The notes under the pieces: generated by a model | Database searches by the model: none | What the model saw: only the letters and a program-made list of their open reading frames with translations | What the model was told of the DNA's origin: nothing | Part shown: piece after piece, positions 1 to 8,968 of the stretch | Numbering within the stretch: position 1 is the first letter of the stretch | Layout of the letters: each line of letters starts with the position of its first letter | Program-made: the position numbers and the translations under genes | NCBI GenBank assembly: GCA_014361295.1 | Contig: JACIVX010000001.1 | Location: 962,293-1,026,292 of the forward strand | DNA length: 64,000 nucleotides | Origin: Methanomassiliicoccales archaeon | GTDB taxonomy: Archaea; Thermoplasmatota; Thermoplasmata; Methanomassiliicoccales; JACIVX01 | Reading direction: 5' to 3'

Positions 1-497
1 CGCTGCCTAACAACACTCTCTGTATCATCAGAGCGCTGATAAAGTTCACCTCCGCATTTATCGCACTTTCCCGGGATAGCTGGTGGATTCGTTTCAAGAT
101 TGTAAACCGCGCCACATCGCTTGCATGTTCTTCGTTTCGTAAGACGTTCCAGTATCTTGTTTTCATCCACATCGAGATTGATCGCAGCCTTTACAATAAC
201 GATCTCATCGAGCATTCTTGCCTGAACCAAATTCCTCGGATATCCATCAAACAGCAAAACACCATTCATGCTGGAGAGTTTCTCACGAATCAATTCGGTG
301 ACGAGCTCATCAGGGACAAGCTCTCCCCTATCAACATAGTTCTTTGCTTTCAAGCCAATGGGTGTACCCTGCCGTATCGCCTCTCGAAGCATATCACCAG
401 TTGAAATATGGATGAGCTTCAACTCCTTGGCGAGTTTTGCAGCTTGCGTCCCTTTTCCCGATCCAGGAGGACCGAGTAAAACCAGTGCGATCGTCAC
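1..497 (-). CDS. adk: Adenylate kinase (C-terminal end cut by window edge)
   Basis: Interconverts ATP plus AMP with two ADP in the cytoplasm. The N-terminus reads MTIALVLLGPPGSGKGTQAA, with a complete P-loop at residues 8-15. The AMP-binding region includes STGDMLR, and a DGYPRN motif follows. The LID carries a zinc-finger pattern (CKRC, then CDKC about 20 residues later), typical of bacterial and some archaeal long-form kinases. I placed the start at a GTG (497) because the P-loop lies at the usual distance and a purine-rich GGCGGG precedes it. About 165 codons are visible; the gene runs off the left edge. Confidence 0.93.
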   Translation of the reverse strand, partial: MTIALVLLGPPGSGKGTQAAKLAKELKLIHISTGDMLREAIRQGTPIGLKAKNYVDRGELVPDELVTELIREKLSSMNGVLLFDGYPRNLVQARMLDEIVIVKAAINLDVDENKILERLTKRRTCKRCGAVYNLETNPPAIPGKCDKCGGELYQRSDDTESVVRQ

Positions 498-656
498 AGC
501 CCGCCGAATGCTATATTTGTTTATACAACTTTTCCTGATCATTCTGAATAACTCAAAAGATTTCCGTTCATCGATTGGTTTTTGAGATTGAGAGTTGATA
601 TTGAGAGAACACAAGTATTTTTAGGATGAGCCATTATTCCCAATTTCGGTGACATC

Positions 657-2087
657 TTGGAAGAAAGGTTGCTGGCGCAGATAAGATCAATCGTTGGTGA
701 GAAGAACTTTTCTACAAGAATTGCTGACCTCTACACTTATGGCTTCGACGCATCGATACATCACAGAACGCCCGATGTTGTTGTTCAGCCGAGAACGACT
801 GAACAAGTATCCCAGATTCTTAAACTTGCGAACGAGAACCGTATCCCAGTTCTCGCAAGGGGTGGTGGAACGGGACTATGCGGGAGTGCGGTTCCGATCA
901 AGGGCGGCATCGTCATGGACATGACGAAGATGAATCAGATCAAGGAAATACGCGTCGAAGACCTTTACTGTGTCGTAGGACCAGGCGTTGTTTACGATAA
1001 ATTGAATGAGGCGCTTGCACCTTACAGTTTTTTCTTTCCGCCAACTCCAGGGAGCGGTGAAGCATGCACGATTGGAGGAATGGTTGCGACGAACGCCTCT
1101 GGTATGCGGGCGATTAAATACGGAGCAACGAGAGATTACGTCCTTGGACTCGAGGTCGTGCTTGCAAATGGCGAGGTTATCAGAACCGGGACGAGGACGA
1201 TTAAGAATTCATCAGGGTATCAATTAGAAAGATTGTTCGTTGGCAGTGAAGGAACATTGGGCATTATCACAGAGGTGACATTGAGAATAGCGCCAAAACC
1301 GAAAAAGTCCGCGATGGCGGTCGCTGCGTTCGATTCTTTGGAAAAAGCCGGGAGATGTGTTTCTGCAATCATCGCTAAACCGCTGATCCCATCGGCTATC
1401 GAATTGATGGATCGCATTTGCATCAAAGCGGTAAATAAGACGATGCACGTCGGATTTCCGGATTGCGAGGCGCTTTGTCTTATCGAAGTTGATGGTGATC
1501 CAAAGGTCGTCGAAGATGAAGTGAAAGAAGTTCACACGATTTGCAAGGAAATCGGTGCGATCGGCGTCGAATTCTCAACCGATCCAAAGCAAATGGCGAA
1601 ATGGACCGCTGGAAGAAAAGCCGTTCTTCCAGCACTCAGCAGGTATGGAGACGAATACGTTTCCATTTCCCTCGCGGATGATATGTCCGTACCGATTTCC
1701 AAAATACCAGAGACTGTCGTAGCATTCCAGAAAATCGCTGAACGCAACAATGTGATTGTCGGCACTTACGGTCATGCAGCCGACGGAAATCTTCACACGA
1801 AGATGTTGCTGAATCCGCTTTCAGAGGAATCCTGGAAGAATGGGGAGAAGGCGGTTGCGGAGATTTTTGACGCTGTCATCGCTGTTGGTGGAACGGTTAC
1901 AGGAGAGCACGGTGTCGGCATTTCGAAGGCGCCGTATATGCAAAAAGAGCGGGAAAGCGTTCTTGGTGTAATGAAGGCGATCAAGCGGACTCTTGATCCG
2001 AACAACATCTTGAACCCAGGAAAACTGATGGAATGGGAAGGATCGATCATCAGATACCTTCGCTATCCGTGCAGAGATTTTGCTTGA
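657..2087 (+). CDS. FAD-linked oxidase, GlcD / D-lactate dehydrogenase family
   Basis: A 476-residue flavoprotein expected to oxidise a 2-hydroxy acid such as glycolate or D-lactate. The N-terminal PCMH-type FAD domain shows ARGGGTGLCGSAVP near residue 65 and SEGTLGIITEVTLRI near residue 200. The C-terminal half has HAADGNLH and GEHGVGISKAPYM, characteristic of the GlcD/Dld C-terminal domain. The start is a TTG at 657 with a GGTGA motif upstream. It stands alone: no Fe-S partner gene (GlcF-like) is adjacent, so the electron acceptor and exact substrate are undetermined. Confidence 0.85.
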   Translation: MEERLLAQIRSIVGEKNFSTRIADLYTYGFDASIHHRTPDVVVQPRTTEQVSQILKLANENRIPVLARGGGTGLCGSAVPIKGGIVMDMTKMNQIKEIRVEDLYCVVGPGVVYDKLNEALAPYSFFFPPTPGSGEACTIGGMVATNASGMRAIKYGATRDYVLGLEVVLANGEVIRTGTRTIKNSSGYQLERLFVGSEGTLGIITEVTLRIAPKPKKSAMAVAAFDSLEKAGRCVSAIIAKPLIPSAIELMDRICIKAVNKTMHVGFPDCEALCLIEVDGDPKVVEDEVKEVHTICKEIGAIGVEFSTDPKQMAKWTAGRKAVLPALSRYGDEYVSISLADDMSVPISKIPETVVAFQKIAERNNVIVGTYGHAADGNLHTKMLLNPLSEESWKNGEKAVAEIFDAVIAVGGTVTGEHGVGISKAPYMQKERESVLGVMKAIKRTLDPNNILNPGKLMEWEGSIIRYLRYPCRDFA

Positions 2088-2154
2088 CCCTCCGATCCTT
2101 TCCACAATTACTTTACAAGTAGTAATTCTGGAACTTCGCTAAGAGACCATCATA

Positions 2155-2811
2155 TCACACCGCAATAATTTCTAGACCTATCAGGAGAAGCGCGATCGTG
2201 ATTGCAAAGACAACGACAAAGATCGGAACGTTCCACCTGATTACTTTTGAGCCATCAAGTGGCGGAACGGGAATCAGATTAAAGGCGGCGAGCAGTAAAT
2301 TGATTGTGCCAATCCAGCGTAAGATGAATGCAAAGATCGACGACTGCGGCATGATAAACCAGAATGCGAGAAATATTGCTCCTAAAGCAAGATTCATCAA
2401 TGGACCTGATATGCTGATGATTCCGTTCTGTCTTCGGGTGATGTTACCCTGGATGTAAACCGCACCCGGCGCGGCGAATACGAAGCCAAGGAACGCGAAT
2501 GCTAGCGCAAGGATCAAACCAAATGGATAAACCCTGAATTCAGCCCAAGCTCCATTTCTCTGGGCGACGAATTTGTGAGCGAGTTCATGCAGGAGAAATC
2601 CGGTCAAAACAATTAGGAATGAAATCCCGATCGAATAACCGAATGCATCCAAATAAGACAGGCTGAGCTGCGCTGCTGTCGAACTGGTCAGTACGACAGC
2701 AAAAGCGAAGGTCAGAACCACCACCGCTAGTAAAATATGAAGCATTTCCAGTCTTCCAAATTTGATCCGACGGTACGCGCGTGGCAGATAAACTGCGTAA
2801 TCTTCGATCAT
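2155..2811 (-). CDS. Site-2-protease-like M50 zinc metalloprotease
   Basis: An integral membrane protein of 218 residues with about five to six hydrophobic segments. The HExxH zinc motif is in LLHELAHKFVAQRNGA near residue 70. The third ligand region NLIPVPPLDGSKV (LDG motif) lies near residue 180. These are the hallmarks of intramembrane M50 proteases. No PDZ or CBS domain is present, so this is the minimal archaeal form. The ATG start at 2811 is followed by a short basic cytoplasmic segment. Its substrate is unknown. It is divergent from the PP-loop protein gene downstream. Confidence 0.85.
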   Translation of the reverse strand: MIEDYAVYLPRAYRRIKFGRLEMLHILLAVVVLTFAFAVVLTSSTAAQLSLSYLDAFGYSIGISFLIVLTGFLLHELAHKFVAQRNGAWAEFRVYPFGLILALAFAFLGFVFAAPGAVYIQGNITRRQNGIISISGPLMNLALGAIFLAFWFIMPQSSIFAFILRWIGTINLLLAAFNLIPVPPLDGSKVIRWNVPIFVVVFAITIALLLIGLEIIAV

Positions 2812-2981
2812 GCGAGACCGCCTTCACCTACTGAAAAACAATTTAATATACCTTGGGTTTCGATTACACGGAAGATGACAGCTGACTATGGCGGTAAGAC
2901 TTCGAATGATGGCCGTAATGGATGAGACGCGGTTTTTGCGATGAATAACCAGCGAACAGCTCAGGACATTGATTCAACACG

Positions 2982-4922
2982 ATGGAGGCGAGTTCGAGTT
3001 TGAAAAAAAAGGCGATAAAAGACTCGGAAAAGGTAACTTCGTTCAGGCATGGTAAGGTTGTTTTCAGGTGGTGCGACGATTGTGCAACGCTTGTGCTAGG
3101 CGATGAATGTGCAATTTGTGGAAGCGTAGGAAGACCATTTAGCGTCACCGCGCCAGGAGATCTCAGACCGTGTCTCCAAGCAGATACTGAGCTTCTCAGG
3201 AAAATTTTTTGCACCTATTTTGGAGTCTCGGATTTTCTTGATGGTGTTCAGATATTTCTGAACAAGATACCAGGAGAAGACAGGGCGGACGAGATCGTTG
3301 TCGATGGTCGAGTCATCGGTGTTCTGTTATTCGACATCATTTCCGACGATTTCAGGCTCGAGTTGCGAATTGATGGCGCACGTGCTCTGGCGGATATTGC
3401 GAAAAGAGGAGTTGTTGAAATTGAAATGCCGAGGGGTCATCTCAAAGGAAAGAATATTCCAGGTACATTGATAAAACGTGCTACAGATACTTTCAATGTC
3501 AACGACCCCCTTATCGTCCTTGCTGGTGATTTCGTATGTAGTGGCATAGCAAGAGTGCCGAGCGATCAAGCGAAGAATTCCGAAAGGGCGATTGGTATCA
3601 GAGATGTAGGGAGAGGACGCTTAAGAATCGCTGGTAAAAAGAGATGTTGGTCAAGATTCGTGGAGGCGAATATCACTCACTTCAGATCTCTTGAGGCCAA
3701 GGCAGTGAGCGATGTGAAATCATATCTCAACAGCAGAAAGGATCTGCCAGTGACACTTTCTTTCAGCGGCGGCAAGGACTCCCTTGCTTGTTTCGGCATT
3801 TTAGAAAAAGCTTCGAAAAAATTCTCAATGATTTTTGTTAACACAGGTCTTGAATTCCCTGAGACGACTGAATATGTCCATCGCTTCGCAGGAAAGCGCG
3901 GATTTGAATTACTCATAGCTGATGCAAATGACGGATTCTGGAACAACGTCGACTTTTTTGGTCCGCCCGCCAAGGATTTTAGGTGGTGCTGTAAGGTCTG
4001 TAAGCTCGGGCCCCTTACCGCTCTTATCGAAGATCGTTTTCCAAAAGGCACGATTACGATCGAAGGAAACAGGACATTCGAATCATTTGCCAGGGCACGC
4101 ATTGCATTCGTTGAAAACAATCCATTTGTTCCCAATCAGATTATCCTAAATCCCATCAGAGAATGGAGATCGGTCGAAGTCTGGGGATATATCTGGTGGA
4201 AAAACCTCGAATACAATCCACTATATGAGGAGGAATACGAGAGGATCGGGTGTTACCTGTGTCCAGCATGCCTTGCAAGTGAGTGGAAGAGAACAAAAAT
4301 CCTTCATCCGAAACTGAGTAGCAACTGGGAGAAATACCTATACGCCTGGGCAAACAAAATGAATATGCCTGAGGAATTCGTCAAATATGGATTCTGGAGA
4401 TGGAAAGTTCTTCCGAAGAAGATGAGAAGGCTTGCGGCAGACATCAAAATAAGCATTCCAACGGTCAGAACAGACGGCATCCAGATGAAAATGGTCAAGG
4501 GGGCAACTCCATGCGTTGCAGGAGGATATTCGCTAGAAGGCGTTGTATCAATTCCCAGGAAGAGAAGTTTCACAAAGATCGTAGAGATGATGAAGACGAT
4601 CGGTCCCGTTAGATATTCAGAGGAGTACGAAATTGCAATGGTGAAGACAAAGGACGGAACGATAAAGGTGTTTGGTGGCGGCCAAATTGTTGTAACTAGC
4701 TCAACGCCTGATACGGCAGAGAAATTGTTCGAAATGGCTGTTAGGGCCCTTCTCCGGTCGCAACTCTGCACAGAATGCGGAATCTGCGTTAAGAACTGTC
4801 AAAGAAAGGCGATCAAGTTCGATGATGGCCCAGTGATACTCGAAGAGAGATGCAGCCACTGCGGTAAATGCGCCGATGCATGCGTCATTGCGCACTATTA
4901 TGACAAGCTTGTTTCTCGATGA
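2982..4922 (+). CDS. PAPS reductase-like PP-loop protein with zinc ribbon, PUA-like and 2[4Fe-4S] ferredoxin domains
   Basis: A 646-residue multidomain protein. In order: a zinc ribbon (CDDC then CAIC, about residues 31-47); a PUA-like segment around residues 170-225 (LAGDFVCSGIARV); a PP-loop ATPase core with SFSGGKDSL near residue 262 and cysteines in RWCCKVCK and GCYLCPACLASEW; and a C-terminal ferredoxin with CTECGICVKNCQ and CSHCGKCADAC near residues 595-635. Archaeal proteins of this architecture are annotated as phosphoadenosine phosphosulfate reductases. The PUA and zinc modules could equally suit a role in sulfur transfer to RNA; this is inference. ATG at 2982. Confidence 0.75.
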   Translation: MEASSSLKKKAIKDSEKVTSFRHGKVVFRWCDDCATLVLGDECAICGSVGRPFSVTAPGDLRPCLQADTELLRKIFCTYFGVSDFLDGVQIFLNKIPGEDRADEIVVDGRVIGVLLFDIISDDFRLELRIDGARALADIAKRGVVEIEMPRGHLKGKNIPGTLIKRATDTFNVNDPLIVLAGDFVCSGIARVPSDQAKNSERAIGIRDVGRGRLRIAGKKRCWSRFVEANITHFRSLEAKAVSDVKSYLNSRKDLPVTLSFSGGKDSLACFGILEKASKKFSMIFVNTGLEFPETTEYVHRFAGKRGFELLIADANDGFWNNVDFFGPPAKDFRWCCKVCKLGPLTALIEDRFPKGTITIEGNRTFESFARARIAFVENNPFVPNQIILNPIREWRSVEVWGYIWWKNLEYNPLYEEEYERIGCYLCPACLASEWKRTKILHPKLSSNWEKYLYAWANKMNMPEEFVKYGFWRWKVLPKKMRRLAADIKISIPTVRTDGIQMKMVKGATPCVAGGYSLEGVVSIPRKRSFTKIVEMMKTIGPVRYSEEYEIAMVKTKDGTIKVFGGGQIVVTSSTPDTAEKLFEMAVRALLRSQLCTECGICVKNCQRKAIKFDDGPVILEERCSHCGKCADACVIAHYYDKLVSR

Positions 4923-5012
4923 GAAATCATTTTATTTATTAGTTATCGAGTATATGAGTAACGGTTATCGGACGATTCGATTTAACTCCAGAAATTATTT
5001 TTGAAAGCCCTA

Positions 5013-5022
5013 TTTTTAAATA
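5013..5022 (+). promoter_or_regulatory. TATA-like promoter of the PrsW-like gene
   Basis: The AT-rich element TTTTTAAATA ends 26 bases before the ATG at 5049. That is the spacing expected for an archaeal leaderless or near-leaderless transcript. It supports the internal start over the upstream TTG at 5001, which would lie upstream of this box. Confidence 0.5.
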
Positions 5023-5048
5023 GTTATAACAAATCCCTCCAAGCGATC

Positions 5049-5744
5049 ATGAACACAAACTTGCTGATCGCAGGTGCAATCGGATTTGTTTCGTCGATGG
5101 CGCTGATGTTCTGGACTTTGAGGGATTATACTTATCCAAAAGTTGAAAAACCTTTCTTTGACGATAGAAAAGTTTTCGGTTTATTCGCTATTGGACTCGT
5201 TCTTGGCATCGTGATCTTCAGCGCTCAAACCTATTTCGACCTTGCGGTCGTGGTCGTTGCGCTTTCCTTCGCCCTTGTTGAAGAACTCATCAAATTGATA
5301 ATTCTCAACATTCCCAAATTTCAGAAGAGACCCGATACAGGTTTCTATGGACTTGCGCTCGGTCTCGGCATAGGGAGCACGGTGGCGTTCGGCGCAGTTT
5401 ATCTCACTTTGTCTTTTATTGATGAGATCAACATATGGGCCGCGGGCACGACGCTGATTCTCGCCTTGCAAATCGTCTTCCTTCACGGTTCAACAGGTGC
5501 GACGATTGGCATCGGCGTTGCGAGGGGCACGCCGTGGGGGCTGTTTGCGCAGGCCGCGCTCATCCATCTTGCATACAATCTCTTGATGATCCCCTTTTAC
5601 ACTTCGGAATTCACCTATGGTGCCTTCCTCTTCATCGTCGCATTTGTCTTCCTTGTCATCTATTACCTTTACGTTCACTACCGCCTCATACCAGCTTTCA
5701 TCTCCGAAGTGATTTCAAAGTTCGAATCGAAATCGAAACATTGA
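5049..5744 (+). CDS. PrsW-like intramembrane protease
   Basis: A membrane protein of 231 residues with seven or so hydrophobic segments. Three PrsW-family signatures are visible: ALVEELIKL (paired glutamates and lysine), FLHGSTGATIGIG, and LIHLAYNLLMIP (histidine and asparagine in a late helix). PrsW proteins are glutamic-type intramembrane proteases; the substrate here is unknown. I chose the ATG at 5049 over an upstream TTG at 5001. A TATA-like box at 5013-5022 sits about 27 bases before this ATG, and the first membrane helix begins directly after it, consistent with a leaderless transcript. Confidence 0.72.
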   Translation: MNTNLLIAGAIGFVSSMALMFWTLRDYTYPKVEKPFFDDRKVFGLFAIGLVLGIVIFSAQTYFDLAVVVVALSFALVEELIKLIILNIPKFQKRPDTGFYGLALGLGIGSTVAFGAVYLTLSFIDEINIWAAGTTLILALQIVFLHGSTGATIGIGVARGTPWGLFAQAALIHLAYNLLMIPFYTSEFTYGAFLFIVAFVFLVIYYLYVHYRLIPAFISEVISKFESKSKH

Positions 5745-6422
5745 TTCGTACTGATCCTCAAGTAATAAAATCGAACTAATTCAAAGATGCAAAATCGTTG
5801 TATGTAATCATTGAATTCAACAGATGCCTCTCAAAGGAGAGGCAACGAGAAAAGCACGCCAACGATTCTCATATCAAGCTATAATTAGACACCTGGTAGA
5901 CCAAATTCTCCCCAAGCTTCTCTCGCAACAGAACGGAAGCTGCAAACGAGTACCGAAGCGCTTCGCTCAAACATCGTGAATTGAAAAGGCCAGGGTATAC
6001 TATTCTCCACTTTAATGCGTGCCGCTGGTATGCTATCGCGGTTACAATCAAGCGCTTCTTACGATGAGGAGGAAGGTCGTTGTGTATACATACCCGGATT
6101 GTCTCATCTCCCATTTTTGAAAAGAAAGGAATTAAGTCGATGTCGCCCTCGATATAACTGATAGAATTTCTCGAAAGGAAACCTTATCGATTCCCAGATT
6201 AGACAGGCGATGAGTTTGGAGATCGCCCTGAGAGTTTTTGTTCTTTTCGATACTATTACAGTCCCAAAAAGCTATTCCGTTAATGACAGACCCGAAGATT
6301 AGGAAAAATATCAATTAATTATTATCGCAAATCGAATAACATCGTGTCCCACGAAAATTCCTATGAGTGCCAATGCGATTCCCTGCTGTGGCACCTTGGT
6401 GAAATTCTGCTCACCAACAATA
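5745..6422. other. 678-base gap: hairpin and short open frames, no recognised gene
   Basis: A perfect 8-bp hairpin lies at 5825-5844. Two short leftward open frames follow (6132-6314 and 5869-6114), neither with recognisable motifs or a convincing ribosome binding site, and they are in different frames. A 48-codon leftward frame (6311-6457, TTG start) that overlaps the end of the zinc-ribbon gene encodes a hydrophobic stretch (GIALALIGIFVG). I see no tRNA here. Confidence 0.4.
5825..5844. terminator. Hairpin after the PrsW-like gene
   Basis: TGCCTCTC-AAAG-GAGAGGCA forms a perfect 8-bp stem with a 4-base loop, about 80 bases past the stop of the PrsW-like gene. It is not followed by a long T-run, so termination or RNA stability function is only inferred. 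Confidence 0.35.
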
Positions 6423-6881
6423 TCATACGGGCCGATATCTACCAGGCCGGGGTTCAAAAATGATTCCTGCTGATAACAATTTTTCAAGTAAAGTCATCGC
6501 TTCTTCTTCATCACCGATGACCCGGCACAAGTCCTCTAGTGAGAATTCGCCAGTCCTCGCGGACAACTCCTTCACAAGGATCCTAGCCTGATCTTCGTCA
6601 TCTCTTGCTTTCGAGGGCTTGTAAATTGAGTTGAGATGCGACTCGTCGCTCTTTTTCTTTTTTCGTGATATAAAATCTGTAGAATCCTCGAGACCGCCTG
6701 ATGTCTGTTCGCTGAGCTTTCGAACCGCCTCTGCGAGTTCGGCTTCAGAATCAGTCTCAAAATAGATTTTTGCCCTTTTGAGATCGATATGCTTTCCGCA
6801 GGCTGGGCACATCGCTTTTTTTGCGGAAAGATTGACCCCACGAGGCCGGTTGCAGTTTGGACAGATAACGACGCCGAACAT
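6423..6881 (-). CDS. Zinc-ribbon protein, DUF5817-like
   Basis: A 152-residue cytoplasmic protein. The N-terminus has a two-cysteine-pair zinc ribbon, CPNCNRPRG then CPACGKHID, followed by KRAKIYF. This resembles the archaeal DUF5817 family. A charged linker leads to a C-terminal segment (SLEDLCRVIGDEEEAMTLLEKLLSAGIIFEPRPGRYRPV) that looks like a winged-helix or MCM-like regulatory tail. The start at 6881 is an ATG that overlaps the TGA of the arginine decarboxylase gene by one base (TGATG), so translation is probably coupled. Function unknown; nucleic-acid binding is a reasonable guess. Confidence 0.65.
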   Translation of the reverse strand: MFGVVICPNCNRPRGVNLSAKKAMCPACGKHIDLKRAKIYFETDSEAELAEAVRKLSEQTSGGLEDSTDFISRKKKKSDESHLNSIYKPSKARDDEDQARILVKELSARTGEFSLEDLCRVIGDEEEAMTLLEKLLSAGIIFEPRPGRYRPV

Positions 6882-7351
6882 CAGTACTCTACAAATACAA
6901 GAGCGGCAATGCACGCACCGTAGTGATCCATTGGAACAGACAACTCCTCGATCTTATAACGGATTGACTTAAATTCAACGCCCCTCAACTTGGCCATCTC
7001 GTGCATTTTCCATTCGAGTACTTCCCTCAGCGCTTTCTTTGTGCCGTGCATATGTCCTTCTGCCACATACCCGCCTTTCCCATCCTTTCGAAAGCCGTAG
7101 GCAATGCCAGCTGAGATCATTTCTCCCTCGCCTCCTCTCATCTGTGCGAGGACACAGTGAGTGATCGCTCCCATTGGCAGCGCCCTCTGCGGGACTTGCT
7201 TTGCCCCGACCGGGAGGATAGAGGAGACAGACACAAGATTCTGCTCTCCGATTTTCGCTTTCAAAAGGGCTTCATCGAATGCATTAAGATCAGATACCTT
7301 GCTGACCGCACAACCTGATGTTACAAAGAACTTCTTTGGAATGATTTGCAT
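6881..7351 (-). CDS. pdaD: Pyruvoyl-dependent arginine decarboxylase
   Basis: Converts arginine to agmatine, the first step to archaeal polyamines and agmatidine-modified tRNA. The 156-residue product begins MQIIPKKFFVTSGCAVSKV. It contains the self-cleavage site NLVSVSSILP, where a serine becomes the pyruvoyl group. ALPMGAITHCV follows, in the position of the conserved PMGA segment, and ENERGY of the fold is supported by the C-terminal EELSVPMDHYGACIAALVF. I chose ATG 7351 over a TTG seven codons upstream. It is followed without gap by the zinc-ribbon gene. Confidence 0.88.
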   Translation of the reverse strand: MQIIPKKFFVTSGCAVSKVSDLNAFDEALLKAKIGEQNLVSVSSILPVGAKQVPQRALPMGAITHCVLAQMRGGEGEMISAGIAYGFRKDGKGGYVAEGHMHGTKKALREVLEWKMHEMAKLRGVEFKSIRYKIEELSVPMDHYGACIAALVFVEY

Positions 7352-7388
7352 TAAGCGTCGTATTAATAACAACAGAATTTAAGGATTT

Positions 7389-8339
7389 CTATTGCCCGCT
7401 GCGACATTCTTCAGGGTTTAGGAGCCAGAGCTCCCTTTCCAGCAATTTAAGATCGCGAGGCGTCAAGGTTTGAGGGCTAACGGGAAGAAGGAGAATAGAA
7501 TTAGTGACGGCGACGTTCTCGTTGAGCAATTGAACAAACTTGAGGACTTTGACGAAGTTGCTCTGGCTGATCATATATTCAAGACCGGAAATCAATACGA
7601 TTCCGCACCTGGCTGAGTCAAAGAAATTCTTGATTTCGCTGTAAATGAGCGGGATATTCGTCGGCTCCCGTGCGTACTTGATATCCCTTTCATACGAGAG
7701 CCAGAGTATCGTTGAATTTCTGAGATCATAGCGACTTCGTAGCTTCTCTGGATACTCTCTCACCACACACATACCCGGCTTTCCATGAGCGATCTGATCG
7801 ACGTAGATCTCGAATGCAATTGATGGATCCTCTGATTCGATTAGATATGAATAACCCTCTTCGAGAGTATACTCAGGGAGTTCTCCAGTGATTCTCATTT
7901 CTTGCGGTGTGATCACCTCTTCGACTGGTGTAAGAACATGGACACAGCACGGACTTCCAGTTGAGATGCACGCTCTCTCCTTCGCTTGATAACGAGTCTT
8001 CAAAAGGGCACTGACAATCCCGGCAAGATAACCGCGCGTGAAATCGCATTTTCGACCGTGCGATGCCTCGATCGACTCTTCGAACGTGATCACGATCTCG
8101 CTTTCGGTAATCTCCTCCATGACCATTCTGCTCAATCCTGTTTCTGACCAGAGTTGCGGTAGAATCTCAGAAAAATCCTCGAAATCCTTCGCTTCAACTT
8201 CCAGCTCTCGTACAAGACCCATACCGGCCCTGAATCCAAAGCGTTCTAATGTCTCACCTGCAGCGTCCCCCTCGATGAGCTCCAGCTCCTCTCTCAAATC
8301 TAATAGCGAAGAGCCCGGCAATACATAAAAAGGCTTCAA
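7389..8339 (-). CDS. V4R-domain and DUF835-domain signalling protein
   Basis: A 316-residue soluble protein with two domains. Residues about 20-140 form a V4R (4-vinyl reductase-like) domain, ending with the family cysteines in CDFTRGYLAGIVSALL and KERACISTGSPCCVHV; V4R domains bind small ligands. Residues about 155-310 form a DUF835 domain (YSYLIESEDPSIAFEIYVDQ, then VLISGLEYMISQSNF). DUF835 resembles the RecA-like fold of signalling proteins in archaea. The TTG start (8339) overlaps the GTPase stop as TTGA and sits behind GGAGGGGGG. It probably works with the GTPase upstream. Confidence 0.75.
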   Translation of the reverse strand: MKPFYVLPGSSLLDLREELELIEGDAAGETLERFGFRAGMGLVRELEVEAKDFEDFSEILPQLWSETGLSRMVMEEITESEIVITFEESIEASHGRKCDFTRGYLAGIVSALLKTRYQAKERACISTGSPCCVHVLTPVEEVITPQEMRITGELPEYTLEEGYSYLIESEDPSIAFEIYVDQIAHGKPGMCVVREYPEKLRSRYDLRNSTILWLSYERDIKYAREPTNIPLIYSEIKNFFDSARCGIVLISGLEYMISQSNFVKVLKFVQLLNENVAVTNSILLLPVSPQTLTPRDLKLLERELWLLNPEECRSGQ

Positions 8340-8848
8340 CCACCCCCCTCCATCAACGCTTTACCCAGGCGAATGAATGCTTCTTGAACACCCTCGCCAG
8401 TTTTCGCACTCGTTTTTACAAACCCCTGACCAAGCATGTCCGCGATTTGTGCAAGCGTCGCCTCAGAGACCTTACTTTCAAGATCATTTTTATTCGCAAT
8501 CGGCAAAACCGGAACGGATCCAACAACTGCGACGAAATCGTCTCGCCATCCAATTAAGTTCTTTATTGTTTCTTCCCTCGTTAAATCACAAACGAGCAGT
8601 GCTCCATTTGCCCCCTTGTAATAGGCATGATGAAGCGCCTTGTGCGTTTTCTGACCGAGAATATCCCATATCATTAGGGTGAGTTCGATTTCTCCCAGAT
8701 CGAGAACTTTCTTCGTCACTTTTGTACCGAAACTCGTGAGATATTCGTCGCTGAAGAAGTCGTATACAAATCTGCGGACCAGACTTGTCTTTCCTACGCC
8801 ACCGTCGCCAAGCAAGCAGATTTTACGGATGAATTTCCTTTTTTCCAT
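8336..8848 (-). CDS. Ras/Rab-like small GTPase
   Basis: A 170-residue GTP-binding protein of the Ras superfamily. G1 is GDGGVGKTS (residues 14-22). The G2 threonine region is EYLTSFGTKVTKK. G3 is IWDILGQK, where the usual DxxG is D-I-L-G. G4 is ANKNDL and G5 is TSAKTGEG. No lipidation motif is visible at the C-terminus, so the protein is probably cytosolic or recruited by a partner. It overlaps the V4R-DUF835 gene by four bases, suggesting the two form one switch module. ATG at 8848. Confidence 0.85.
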   Translation of the reverse strand: MEKRKFIRKICLLGDGGVGKTSLVRRFVYDFFSDEYLTSFGTKVTKKVLDLGEIELTLMIWDILGQKTHKALHHAYYKGANGALLVCDLTREETIKNLIGWRDDFVAVVGSVPVLPIANKNDLESKVSEATLAQIADMLGQGFVKTSAKTGEGVQEAFIRLGKALMEGGG

Positions 8849-8968
8849 GACACTTGAATCGATATCCGTACCTCTCTATTTAATGATTGACCGCCAATTG
8901 AAAACTCCAGATTGAACATCGATGCAGTGCATAACACCAAAATGCGGAGAATGCTCAAGATTCGATTC

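Noticed and set aside
5869-6114. 81-codon leftward frame in the gap after the PrsW-like gene
   Set aside because: No recognisable motif, no ribosome binding site and no continuity with the next frame; not enough to call a gene.
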